DNA of 39,649 nucleotides from contig QFQF01000020.1 in assembly GCA_003248935.1 (NCBI GenBank), positions 1 to 39,649 on the forward strand. Reading direction: 5' to 3'. This DNA is from Sphingobium sp. (GTDB taxonomy: Bacteria; Pseudomonadota; Alphaproteobacteria; Sphingomonadales; Sphingomonadaceae). Positions 25,886-33,832 of the stretch are shown piece by piece. The first letter of the stretch is position 1. Each line of letters opens with the position of its first letter. The position numbers were made by a program, and so were the translations under genes. The notes under the pieces were generated by a model that saw only the letters and a program-made list of their open reading frames with translations, had not been told where the DNA came from and made no database searches.

Positions 25886-26596
25886 GTGCCAAATAAATTA
25901 TATTCGGACGCTGCATCGGCGCTAGACGGTCTCTTGTTCGACGGCATGCAGCTTTGCGCGGGCGGTTTCGGCCTTTGCGGTATTCCCGAGCGGTTGATCG
26001 ATGCGATCCGCGACAATGGCGTCAAAAACCTCACAATCGCCTCCAACAATGCCGGCATCGACGGCGAGGGCCTCGGCAAGTTGCTCCGCACACGACAGGT
26101 CAAGAAGATGATCTCCTCATATGTCGGCGAGAACAAAGAGTTCGAGCGCCAATATCTATCGGGCGAACTGGAAGTGGAATTTTGCCCCCAGGGTACGCTG
26201 GCCGAGCGATGCCGCGCGGGAGGCGCCGGCATTCCCGGCTTTTACACAAAGACCGGCGTCGGCACGGCAGTGGCCGAGGGCAAAGAAGTCAAGACTTTTG
26301 ACGGGCAGGATTATATCCTCGAGCGTGGCATCTTTGCAGACCTGGCCATCATCAAGGGGTGGAAGGCTGACGAAAGCGGCAACCTGATCTTCCGCAAAAC
26401 GGCTCGCAATTTCAATGCACCGATGGCGACAGCGGCGAAGGTCTGCGTCGCCGAGGTCGAGGAGATCGTGCCGGTCGGCAGCCTCGATCCTGATGCGATC
26501 CACCTACCCGGAATCTACGTCAAGCGCATGATCGTCGGCGCGCCATACGACAAGAAGATCGAATTCCGCACCGTTAGACAGAAGGAAGCCGCCTGA
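25886..26596 (+). CDS. scoA: 3-oxoacid CoA-transferase subunit A
   Basis: A 236-residue family I CoA-transferase alpha subunit. GGFGLCGIPE, LTIASNNAG, GTLAERCRAGGAGIPGF and KTARNFNAPMATAA-type patterns match succinyl-CoA:3-oxoacid transferases. I use the GTG at 25886 with AAGGA upstream, which gives the usual length; an earlier in-frame ATG at 25793 adds a non-conserved leader. It overlaps the B-subunit ATG by one base. The complex moves CoA from succinyl-CoA to acetoacetate, which the BKACE enzyme in this window would produce. A 3-oxoadipate CoA-transferase role is an alternative, but no other aromatic ring-cleavage genes are present. Confidence 0.93.
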   Translation: MPNKLYSDAASALDGLLFDGMQLCAGGFGLCGIPERLIDAIRDNGVKNLTIASNNAGIDGEGLGKLLRTRQVKKMISSYVGENKEFERQYLSGELEVEFCPQGTLAERCRAGGAGIPGFYTKTGVGTAVAEGKEVKTFDGQDYILERGIFADLAIIKGWKADESGNLIFRKTARNFNAPMATAAKVCVAEVEEIVPVGSLDPDAIHLPGIYVKRMIVGAPYDKKIEFRTVRQKEAA

Positions 26597-27231
26597 TGCC
26601 CTGGACTCGTGACGAGATGGCTGCGAGGGCAGCCAAAGAACTCCAGGACGGGTTCTACGTGAACTTGGGCATTGGCATTCCGACATTGGTCGCAAACCAT
26701 ATTCCCGCTGGCGTGGAAGTGACCCTGCAGTCGGAGAACGGCATGTTGGGCATTGGCCCCTTTCCTTTCGAGGGCGAGGAGGACGCCGACCTGATCAACG
26801 CCGGCAAACAGACCATCAGCGAATTGCCACAGTCGGCCTATTTCTCTTCCGCCGAGAGCTTCGCCATGATCCGGGGCGGGCATATCGACCTGACCGTTCT
26901 GGGCGCGATGGAAGTGGCGGAGAATGGAGACATCGCAAACTGGATGATCCCGGGCAAGATGATCAAGGGCATGGGCGGAGCCATGGACCTGGTTGCAGGC
27001 GTCAAGAAAATCATCGTGGTGATGGAGCACACGTCTAAGAATGGTGACCCCAAATTCATTCCAGCCTGCACGCTACCGCTCACTGGTCGCAACGTGGTAG
27101 ACATGATCGTCACAGACCTATGCGTCTTCCAGCGCCCCGATCATCGCAGCCCCTTCAAGCTCATCGAGACCGCCCCGGACGTCACCAGAGACGAGATCAA
27201 GGCCAGGACGACGGCCAAGTTTGTCTCATGA
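26596..27231 (+). CDS. scoB: 3-oxoacid CoA-transferase subunit B
   Basis: A 211-residue beta subunit carrying the catalytic glutamate Glu47 in SENGMLG. NLGIGIPTLV, GGHIDLTVLGAMEV, NWMIPGKMIKGMGGAMDL and PLTGRNVVDMIVTDL are all typical. The start codon overlaps the A-subunit stop (TGATG), so the two subunits are coupled. It forms the active heteromer with subunit A and would close the route by making acetoacetyl-CoA for thiolysis; no thiolase is in the window. Confidence 0.94.
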   Translation: MPWTRDEMAARAAKELQDGFYVNLGIGIPTLVANHIPAGVEVTLQSENGMLGIGPFPFEGEEDADLINAGKQTISELPQSAYFSSAESFAMIRGGHIDLTVLGAMEVAENGDIANWMIPGKMIKGMGGAMDLVAGVKKIIVVMEHTSKNGDPKFIPACTLPLTGRNVVDMIVTDLCVFQRPDHRSPFKLIETAPDVTRDEIKARTTAKFVS

Positions 27232-27399
27232 GGAATGCGGAGCAAGGAGCGGAGTGAGGATTGCGAACGCGGCTGTCGGAAACAAGGGTAAAGTGCAAAC
27301 CTGCCATTTGAACACGTCCTCAACCTCGACGCTTTTCACCTTACGCTGATTCATTTTAGCGATGCGGAAAGCAAGGCATTCCAGGTGCTTCGCCGCCCC

Positions 27400-27427
27400 T
27401 TCACTGCTCCTATATCATTGTTATAAT
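27400..27427 (+). promoter_or_regulatory. Candidate sigma-70 promoter upstream of the TonB-dependent receptor
   Basis: TTCACT at 27400-27405 and a perfect TATAAT at 27422-27427 are 16 bp apart in the AT-richest part of the 412-bp gap between scoB and the receptor gene. A transcript would have a leader of about 210 bases. No other gene is visible in 27232-27643. Confidence 0.35.
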
Positions 27428-27475
27428 ATGAATTATTTCCCGCGCTCTGCCTGCCATACGGTTACATTATCGCTG

Positions 27476-27489
27476 ACAAGCTAACTTGT
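27476..27489. promoter_or_regulatory. Inverted repeat in the receptor upstream region
   Basis: ACAAG-CTAA-CTTGT lies about 50 bp downstream of the candidate -10. It could be an operator or a small leader hairpin; arms of only five bases make chance possible. Confidence 0.25.
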
Positions 27490-27643
27490 TATTTCCCAGC
27501 GACACCGGCCTGCTCCATCAACACCGCAGCTTGATAAATCATTGAATAGGCCAGCGGCGCAGGGCGTCGGGTCCATCCATCGATTTCTGGCGCATGAGAA
27601 CGGCACGCAGTCCGATGTTGTCGACCTAGAGGGAGAGATTTTT

Positions 27644-30010
27644 ATGACCCGAGCCAAGACATTGCGTGATCTGTCATGCGCATGTTCGCTAATCCCGATG
27701 CTGCTCGCGGCGCCGGCTTGGGCACAAACGTCAGCAGCACCTCAGGAAGCTTCAGAGGAACAAGGCGGGATCGCGGATATCGTGGTCACTGCCAACCGGC
27801 GCGAAGAAAGCCTTCAGCGAGTTCCAGCGACAGTTGCTGCGGTAACCGGCGACGATCTCCAGGCGCGCGGCATTGTCTCCGCGTCCGATCTTGGCGGGTC
27901 GCTCCCCAACGTTCGAGTAAACTCGCCGTTCGGACAGACGCAGCCAAACTTCACCATTCGCGGAATTGGCGTCGCCAATGAGTTCAATTCCAACGCTCAG
28001 TCACCGATCGGCGTGTATTTCGATGAAGTCTATCAAGGCTTTCGTCCTAGCCACGGTGCGGCCTTGTACGATCTTGAACGAGTCGAGATTCTGAAGGGGC
28101 CGCAAGGCACCCTCTACGGCCGCAACACCACTGGTGGCGCAATCAATCTGATCAGCCGGAAGCCCGATCTGGATGGCGCCAACGGTTACGTGACCGCCGG
28201 CTACGGCAATTACAATGCATACACATTGCAAGGTGCAATTGAGGGCACGCTCGTGCAGGACAAACTCGGCCTGCGGGTCGCGCTCACCCGCACAAAGCGC
28301 GACGGCTTCATCAAGAATGCGGGACCTGAAAATGGCTTCCCGGGCGTAGCGGGCGACAAGGATTTTCAGTCCGAGGACAACATCGCAGGCCGCGCTACCC
28401 TGCGTTTCAAGCCAACTGACGATTTGGACATCACAGTCCGTGGCTACTTTGCATACAGTGATCCAATTGGATCTGGTGGTGTTCCGGCCCTGATTGGTCC
28501 CGGCCAGACCGACCTTCTGGGTTACAGCCGAGCAAACCTCGGCCGCCGGGAAGTGATTACGCCTGGACAGGGCGCATTCATTACCAAGTCGAAGGGTGTG
28601 CAGGGCCGTATCGACTGGACCTCAGGTGATGTTGTCGTCACGTCGATCACAGGTTACGACACTGACGAATATAACCTCAGCTTCGATTTTGACGGCTCTC
28701 CGACTTCGATCGGCCAATATCGCGAAAGCCGTTCGAAGTTCTACGGGCTCAGCCAGGATCTGCACCTGAATTACGACGGCGACGGTTTCAACCTCATTGT
28801 CGGCGTTTATGCAGGGAAGCAGCGGGTAGAAACTTTTCAAGACCTGTTGTATTTCGGTTTCCTGAACAATTTTTCTGGACCTAATCAGTTCAATCCCGGC
28901 GGCCTCTTTTTTAGTGGCCCCGGTGCCCCGCCTCCTACCGCAGTGAGCACGGAAAGCGGGTTTACGCAAAAGCAGACGTCCTATGCGGCTTATCTTGAGG
29001 GCACTGTAGACCTGACCGATAAGTTGCATTTGACCATCGGCGGTCGCCTCACCCGCGACAAGGTCCAGTTCCAAGATTATTCTTCGCTGTTGCGAGACAG
29101 CAGCTTCAACCCCGCTCTCTTCGCTTATACCTCTGGTCGATCGATCCCAGGCGTGGGAATTCTAACCGGGGCAGTTTCCCCCAACCTCGAGCAGACGGCG
29201 ACAAAGCCCACTGGCCGCGTCATCCTGAGCTATGACGTTGCCGATCGCAGTATGATCTATGCCAGTTACAGCCGCGGCTATCGTTCCGGCTCATACAACG
29301 GAAGTTCGCCGGTCGCTTTGCCGAACAGTGTGGGCCCAGAATTTGTCGACGCATTTGAAGCTGGCTTCAAAGCTCGCTTTGCCGACAATCGCATTCAGTT
29401 GAATGGTTCGATCTTCTACAATAAGTACAGCGGCCAGCAGGTCCAGGAAGTCGCCGGCGGCGCAGCCTTTATCCGATCTTTGGACGGTCGTCTCTTCGGC
29501 GGCGAGCTTGAGCTCACCGCTGAACCGACGGATGATCTGCGTTTTGTCGCGGCAGTCGGCTACCTCAACACGCGCTATAATGATGGCCAGTTTCTGGCGC
29601 CGGGTGACCCACGCGCTACAGATCCCCGTGGCGTAGCTCTTGGCGGGAATGAATTTCCGTTCGCTCCCAATTTTACTGCGTCATTCTCGCCTGAGTGGAC
29701 TGTTTTGCGCACTGCAAGCGATGCAAAACTGGTTCTCTCGGGAGAGGTCCAATATCAATCGCACCAATGGTACGACTTCTTCAACAATAGGCAGGCGGTT
29801 GGCCCATTGAAGGACGGTCAGGGCGCATATACCTTGGTCAATGGCCGTATCGCCTACAATGCCGAAAAATTCAGCGTAGCCGCCTTCGTGAAGAATGTTT
29901 TCAACACGTACTATAATGTTTACGGCATCAACACCGAAACCTTTGGCGGCAATTTCTTCGTACCTGGCCCGCCACGTACATTCGGCATCGAAGCCACTGT
30001 CCGCTTCTGA
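27644..30010 (+). CDS. TonB-dependent outer-membrane receptor
   Basis: A 788-residue outer-membrane transporter. A signal peptide (MTRAKTLRD... to about AWAQ, residue 28) is followed by a TonB-box-like DIVVTANRREESLQ, the plug domain with PNFTIRGIG and VEILKGPQGTLYGRNTTGG, and a beta-barrel ending in aromatic ATVRF. The ATG at 27644 has GGAGAG upstream and directly precedes the signal peptide; an earlier in-frame start would block it. Such receptors sit beside sphingomonad catabolic genes and take up hydrophobic or bulky substrates by proton-motive force. It is the best candidate for entry of the cluster's growth substrate. Confidence 0.95.
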   Translation: MTRAKTLRDLSCACSLIPMLLAAPAWAQTSAAPQEASEEQGGIADIVVTANRREESLQRVPATVAAVTGDDLQARGIVSASDLGGSLPNVRVNSPFGQTQPNFTIRGIGVANEFNSNAQSPIGVYFDEVYQGFRPSHGAALYDLERVEILKGPQGTLYGRNTTGGAINLISRKPDLDGANGYVTAGYGNYNAYTLQGAIEGTLVQDKLGLRVALTRTKRDGFIKNAGPENGFPGVAGDKDFQSEDNIAGRATLRFKPTDDLDITVRGYFAYSDPIGSGGVPALIGPGQTDLLGYSRANLGRREVITPGQGAFITKSKGVQGRIDWTSGDVVVTSITGYDTDEYNLSFDFDGSPTSIGQYRESRSKFYGLSQDLHLNYDGDGFNLIVGVYAGKQRVETFQDLLYFGFLNNFSGPNQFNPGGLFFSGPGAPPPTAVSTESGFTQKQTSYAAYLEGTVDLTDKLHLTIGGRLTRDKVQFQDYSSLLRDSSFNPALFAYTSGRSIPGVGILTGAVSPNLEQTATKPTGRVILSYDVADRSMIYASYSRGYRSGSYNGSSPVALPNSVGPEFVDAFEAGFKARFADNRIQLNGSIFYNKYSGQQVQEVAGGAAFIRSLDGRLFGGELELTAEPTDDLRFVAAVGYLNTRYNDGQFLAPGDPRATDPRGVALGGNEFPFAPNFTASFSPEWTVLRTASDAKLVLSGEVQYQSHQWYDFFNNRQAVGPLKDGQGAYTLVNGRIAYNAEKFSVAAFVKNVFNTYYNVYGINTETFGGNFFVPGPPRTFGIEATVRF

Positions 30011-30018
30011 CAACAATG

Positions 30019-30057
30019 CGAATATTGGCCAGCATGAGAGCTGTTGGCCAATATTCG
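30019..30057 (+). terminator. Long perfect hairpin after the TonB-dependent receptor gene
   Basis: A 13-bp perfect inverted repeat (CGAATATTGGCCA at 30019-30031, TGGCCAATATTCG at 30045-30057) with a 13-base loop starts eight bases after the receptor stop codon. It would form a very stable RNA stem. No U run follows, so it may be an mRNA-stabilising or attenuating structure rather than a classical intrinsic terminator. Confidence 0.5.
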
Positions 30058-30087
30058 GCTTGAGTTGCAAGAGAGCAGGCACAAATC

Positions 30088-30843
30088 ATGCAAGGCGCAA
30101 GATCTTTTGACGGCAAAACGGTGATTGTCACGGGAGCAGCCGGAGACATCGGGCGTGCAACTGTCGATATACTCTCTGCAAAGGGCGCTCACGTCGTCGC
30201 CGTAGACTTGGCGGACCAAACGACGCTAAATGAGTATGCCGGTTCGTCGCACCTATCCTATCTGCGCGGTGATGTAACCGATGAACAATCGGTCAAAAGT
30301 TTCGTAAACGACGCGCTTAGCGTCTCCGGCAAGATCGATGTCCTGATCAATAATGCGGGTATCGAAGGTCCGATGTGTGAAATCCCCTCACTGGATTTTG
30401 TGGATTTTGCAAAGGTTCTTGCTGTCAACGTCAATGGCGTGTTCCTCACTATGAAACACGTCATCCCCATCATGCGGAAGGCGGGAAACGGCTGCATCGT
30501 GAACATGGCAAGCACGGCCGGAATGGCAGGAACGCCAAGGGCCTCGGCTTATGTTGCAAGTAAACATGCTGTCATCGGACTTACCCGAGCGGCGGCGGCT
30601 GAATGGGCTGGAAGCGGCGTGCGCGTGAACTGCATTGCGCCTGGACCTATCGATGGCCGGATGATGGGGTCAATCATGGGCGGACTGGACGCAGTTGGAG
30701 ATGTCGTTCGCCAACGCATCCCTTCGGGCCGCTTCGGTTCGCCCGGCGAGGTCGCTAGCGTGATCGCTTTCCTGGCATCAGACGATGCCCGCCACATTCA
30801 CGGAGCAGTTATCCCGGTCGATGGGGGGCGCACGGCGGTTTAG
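30088..30843 (+). CDS. Short-chain dehydrogenase/reductase (SDR)
   Basis: A 251-residue classical SDR with TGAAGDIG at 15-22, NNAG at 88-91 and catalytic Ser142, Tyr155 and Lys159 (YVASK). AVDLAD places an aspartate at the end of beta-2, favouring NAD(H). It is the third SDR in the window and the only one on the plus strand; it follows the receptor and its downstream hairpin. A likely role is oxidation of a secondary alcohol at the start of the route; the substrate is unknown. Confidence 0.92.
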   Translation: MQGARSFDGKTVIVTGAAGDIGRATVDILSAKGAHVVAVDLADQTTLNEYAGSSHLSYLRGDVTDEQSVKSFVNDALSVSGKIDVLINNAGIEGPMCEIPSLDFVDFAKVLAVNVNGVFLTMKHVIPIMRKAGNGCIVNMASTAGMAGTPRASAYVASKHAVIGLTRAAAAEWAGSGVRVNCIAPGPIDGRMMGSIMGGLDAVGDVVRQRIPSGRFGSPGEVASVIAFLASDDARHIHGAVIPVDGGRTAV

Positions 30844-30935
30844 TGAGTTCAGTTCCTTCAATGCCTGTGCATTCCGGGAACCCTCCGGGAGCGGTCGAAC
30901 GAGCGCCCTCTTCCTGACCGACAAAGGAAGCGCGA

Positions 30936-31682
30936 ATGATTGAATTGTTCACCATGGGCTCACCGAGCCCCCGCAAAGTAAGCATCATGCTGGAGGAAGT
31001 CGGCGTACCCTATGTTGCGCATTGGGTAAACGTCTACGCTGGAGAGCACCTGCACACCGACTTTCTGAACAAAAATCCCAACGGTAGATTGCCGGCAATG
31101 ATCGATCATGCCGCGCCAGATGCACCGCTCCTCATTTGGGAGTCCGCGGCAATGCTGATCTATCTTGCCGAGAAAACGGGCCAATTGTTGCCGTTGGAAG
31201 GACCTCAGCGCTATGAGGTACTTAAATGGGCAACATTCCAAGCCACCCACGCACCTTACCTGGGAAACGCACACTGGTATCGGTTGTTCGCTCCTAAGCC
31301 CGAGCGCTACTCAATCGACCGGTTCACGACGGAGGCCGGACGAATATACGCTTTGCTCGATGCCGAACTCGCAGGCCGCCCCTATATTGCGGGAGAAGAT
31401 TATTCGATCGCCGACATCTCGTTCTTCCCGTGGATCGAATATCATGCATGGCAAGGACAGGAACTCTCTGATTATCCTAACCTTTCGGCATGGTTCCAGC
31501 GTGTAGGATCGCGCTCTGCCGTCGAACGTGGGCGCCGCGTACCATATTCATACACGGAATTTGGCGATAGCCCTGAAAGCGAAGCCTTCCGCTCAATAGT
31601 AGAAAGTCGGATCGGTGCCCCAGATTGGACGCCATCGTCTTTGACCCCGCACGCGGAAGTGTCCGAGCCACAGTCGAACTGA
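30936..31682 (+). CDS. Glutathione S-transferase family protein
   Basis: A 248-residue GST. The thioredoxin-like domain covers about residues 1-85 with GSPSPRKVSIMLEEVG (active-site serine region), NPNGRLPAM and the glutathione-binding WESAAMLIYLAE. An all-helical domain with YSIADISFFPW follows. The C-terminal ~40 residues beyond the GST fold are polar and unremarkable. It is the last clear catabolic gene before the mobile-element boundary. It may open an epoxide, act as a glutathione-dependent isomerase or reductase, or protect against electrophilic intermediates. Confidence 0.9.
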   Translation: MIELFTMGSPSPRKVSIMLEEVGVPYVAHWVNVYAGEHLHTDFLNKNPNGRLPAMIDHAAPDAPLLIWESAAMLIYLAEKTGQLLPLEGPQRYEVLKWATFQATHAPYLGNAHWYRLFAPKPERYSIDRFTTEAGRIYALLDAELAGRPYIAGEDYSIADISFFPWIEYHAWQGQELSDYPNLSAWFQRVGSRSAVERGRRVPYSYTEFGDSPESEAFRSIVESRIGAPDWTPSSLTPHAEVSEPQSN

Positions 31683-31828
31683 TAAGCTGTCCAGTCCCGT
31701 TACAGACGCGGTTCAACAATCGCTGATTACGACCTGTTCTATCTCTCTCCCAAAATGTGGCACCTGCATATCCTGACTTGTATCGCGCTTGGAACACAGC
31801 CTTATCAACGTTGGTCTGAGCCCGTGGG

Positions 31829-31915
31829 GAGGTTACCGATGCCCGGCGGCTGCGCTCACTGGAGGAGGAGAACGCCCGGCTGAAGCGTCTCCTGGCTGAC
31901 GCTATGCTCGATCAC
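31829..31915 (+). pseudogene. IS3-family transposase OrfA remnant
   Basis: About 28 codons in frame read ...LRSLEEENARLKRLLAD-AMLDH, the coiled-coil leucine-zipper segment near the end of IS3-family OrfA proteins. A stop codon lies just upstream in frame, and the match ends where the integrase 3' end begins (31912), so both sides of the element are lost. The rest of the gap 31683-31828 shows nothing I recognise. Confidence 0.7.
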
Positions 31916-33141
31916 ACATCTGCCAGAAGTTCTCGCAATCGCGAGTTCCATGCTTCCAAAGCCAATCGCTTTTCAGGACCATATTTGTAGCGGTTATAAA
32001 TGCCTGCAACGCCTGCCCGCGTGCCGCTGATGTGATTGAGAACGGCCTCTGTTACCTCAATCGGAATACCAAGGGCCTGAAGGTTTGTAGCGCCCGTTCT
32101 GCGAATGTCATGCAGCCGCCAATCCGGAATCGAGACGAGTTTGGCCGCCCCTCCTCGCTCTTCCTGACGTTTGAGCATGATTTTCTTCATATCATCATCG
32201 AGTGCCTTCTTGGCCTTGGAGAATCCCGACACGGCGGTCGTTCCGGTGGTCGTGAACACCAAACCTTCGGCCTTAGGACCAAGCGCCTTGAGCTGGTCGA
32301 TGGCAAGCCCTGTCAATGGCACGATATGCGCTTCATCATTCTTCGCGCGCTCGGCCGGGAGTGTCCATATACCGGCTTCCAGATCAATTTCCGACCAGTC
32401 GATTTCGGCTACTTCCTGACGGCGCTGCATCGTCAGGATCAGCAAACGGACGTAAGGCCCCCAAGGCCAACCTATACGCTCACAGGCGAGCCACAGGCAG
32501 ATCAGTTCCTCCTGCCCTAACACACGCCGCCGTGAGGCTGCCGGCTTGGGTGCCTTCATCCCGGCTAGCGGCGAGACAGCGATGTCTTCCCGGTCGACTG
32601 CCCAGTTGAACAACTTACGAAGCAGCGAATGGACGTACTTCTTCCGGCCTGGCCGATCGGCATAGTCATCCATCAGCTTCACCATGTCCGACCGTTTGAG
32701 CGAGAGCAGCGACCTCTTGCCCCAACGCGGCTTGGCGACGTTTTCTAGCGTCCGCATAGCTTCGGGCCAGGTGTCGGGCCAATGCGACTGAAGGTAGAGT
32801 TCTACGAACTGGTCGCAGTAGGCCGAGAAGTTGAGGGTCTTCTCCTTACGTTTGGCCTCGCGCTGCTCCTCGACTGGATCGACGCCCTGCTTCACGACCA
32901 TCAACAGTCGCTCTGCTTCCCTCCGTGCCGTCTGCGTCGTCCAGGGACTGCCATGAATGCCGATGGTCTTCCGCCGCGCAGCGCCGCCACCGACGCGATA
33001 TTGCAGAACGTAGGACTTGACACCTTTGGGTGTCGTGCGCAGGCCAAAGCCTTTGAGGCTGGTATCCCAAGTGTAGACATCCCTCCCCGGGCATGGTTGA
33101 AGGGCCTCGACGGTGCGGCGTGTGATCGGCTGGTTGGCCAT
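31912..33141 (-). CDS. Tyrosine-type site-specific integrase (P4/prophage type)
   Basis: A 409-residue tyrosine recombinase. The N-terminal arm-binding domain (DUF4102-like: TWDTSLKGFGLRTTPKG) is at about 20-95, a core-binding SAM-like domain at about 105-200, and the catalytic domain follows. Catalytic residues are Arg240 (QRRQEVAEIDW), His344 and Arg347 (LHDIRR), His370 (LNHISG) and the nucleophile Tyr382. All are present, so it looks functional. The ATG at 33141 is 155 bp from a tRNA-Lys 3' fragment on the right, the usual int-att arrangement. Its 3' end abuts an IS3 remnant. It probably integrated the element carrying the catabolic genes to its left. Confidence 0.95.
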   Translation of the reverse strand: MANQPITRRTVEALQPCPGRDVYTWDTSLKGFGLRTTPKGVKSYVLQYRVGGGAARRKTIGIHGSPWTTQTARREAERLLMVVKQGVDPVEEQREAKRKEKTLNFSAYCDQFVELYLQSHWPDTWPEAMRTLENVAKPRWGKRSLLSLKRSDMVKLMDDYADRPGRKKYVHSLLRKLFNWAVDREDIAVSPLAGMKAPKPAASRRRVLGQEELICLWLACERIGWPWGPYVRLLILTMQRRQEVAEIDWSEIDLEAGIWTLPAERAKNDEAHIVPLTGLAIDQLKALGPKAEGLVFTTTGTTAVSGFSKAKKALDDDMKKIMLKRQEERGGAAKLVSIPDWRLHDIRRTGATNLQALGIPIEVTEAVLNHISGTRAGVAGIYNRYKYGPEKRLALEAWNSRLRELLADV

Positions 33142-33295
33142 GGTGCAACGCTCTCACGTAATCACCACGTAATCATTTGCGTGAAAACCGTGGCGTAGGT
33201 TAAGGTAATCCACGGCGAAATTATTCCAACCGTTTCAAGACCTTGAGCGTAGTTTGGCGTAGAATTGCAAAGACTAGGAAAGGCCCCTTGAGGCC

Positions 33296-33341
33296 ACTCT
33301 TAATCAGCGGGTCCTAGGTTCGAGCCCTAGTGCGTCCACCA
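33296..33341 (+). repeat. 3' fragment of a tRNA-Lys(CTT) gene: likely attachment-site scar
   Basis: From the anticodon loop CTCTTAA (33297-33303, anticodon CTT) the sequence follows a tRNA exactly: 3' anticodon stem TCAGC, five-base variable loop, T-arm CTAGG-TTCGAGC-CCTAG with five perfect pairs, acceptor strand TGCGTCC, discriminator A and CCA. Upstream, GGCCA cannot pair with TCAGC and no D-arm exists, so the 5' half is missing. This is the copy of a tRNA 3' end left at one boundary when an element integrates into a tRNA gene. The intact tRNA should lie left of the window. Confidence 0.8.
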
Positions 33342-33403
33342 CTTTCTTTCTATAAATCAATGGCTTGTATAGCCAGATTAAGAGCCTCCGATTGGCCGGT
33401 TGA

Positions 33404-33427
33404 GCTCTAGGTAGCTCTCTAGGTAGC
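33404..33427. repeat. Tandem 12-bp repeat
   Basis: GCTCTAGGTAGC is followed immediately by TCTCTAGGTAGC (11 of 12 identical) in the gap between the tRNA fragment and the copper-binding remnant. Otherwise 33342-33526 shows no gene. Confidence 0.5.
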
Positions 33428-33526
33428 AGGTCGGCCGATCGAAAGTTTTTTTGGTCATCAGCGAAATTTCTGCGTAGATGCCTTGAGCCGTTCCTCCCGC
33501 AACTCCCCCTGCGCCTGCTGGACAAT

Positions 33527-33751
33527 TTGCCCACCGCCGCCGACGCCCAAACCGAGATCGACACGGCCAAAGGCATGGGGATCCTCGATCACGGCGACAT
33601 CGCGGAACTTCAGTGGCCTGCCATGAAAATGGGCTTTGCCATAAGGCCGGAGCTACTCGCGGACATCAAGGTCGGCGGCAAGGTCAATGGCGAGATCGAT
33701 TGGGATGGCAAGGATGGAACGGTCGCCAAAGTCGAGGAGGTCGGCTCTTGA
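33527..33751 (+). CDS. CusF-like copper-binding domain, probable 5'-truncated remnant
   Basis: About 74 codons covering a CusF-type OB fold: GILDHGDIAEL, then WPAMKMGFAI, where the Trp and two Met residues are the Cu(I)/Ag(I) ligands, then KVGGKVNGEIDWDG. CusF domains occur as small periplasmic proteins or at the C-terminus of CusB-type adaptor proteins. No signal peptide, good start codon (only TTG) or ribosome binding site is present, and the open frame upstream to the tRNA scar has no family resemblance. It is therefore probably the tail of a larger gene cut by rearrangement. Confidence 0.55.
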   Translation: MPTAADAQTEIDTAKGMGILDHGDIAELQWPAMKMGFAIRPELLADIKVGGKVNGEIDWDGKDGTVAKVEEVGS

Positions 33752-33832
33752 GCCTACCTTCATGACGAACGGAGACGCTGGGCGTGATAGCGCGTGGACG
33801 GAGCGACGCCTCGGCACTTTGGACGCTGAGGC

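Noticed and set aside
33296..33341. A complete tRNA gene
   Set aside because: Only the anticodon loop to CCA is present. The 5' acceptor strand, D-arm and 5' anticodon stem are missing.
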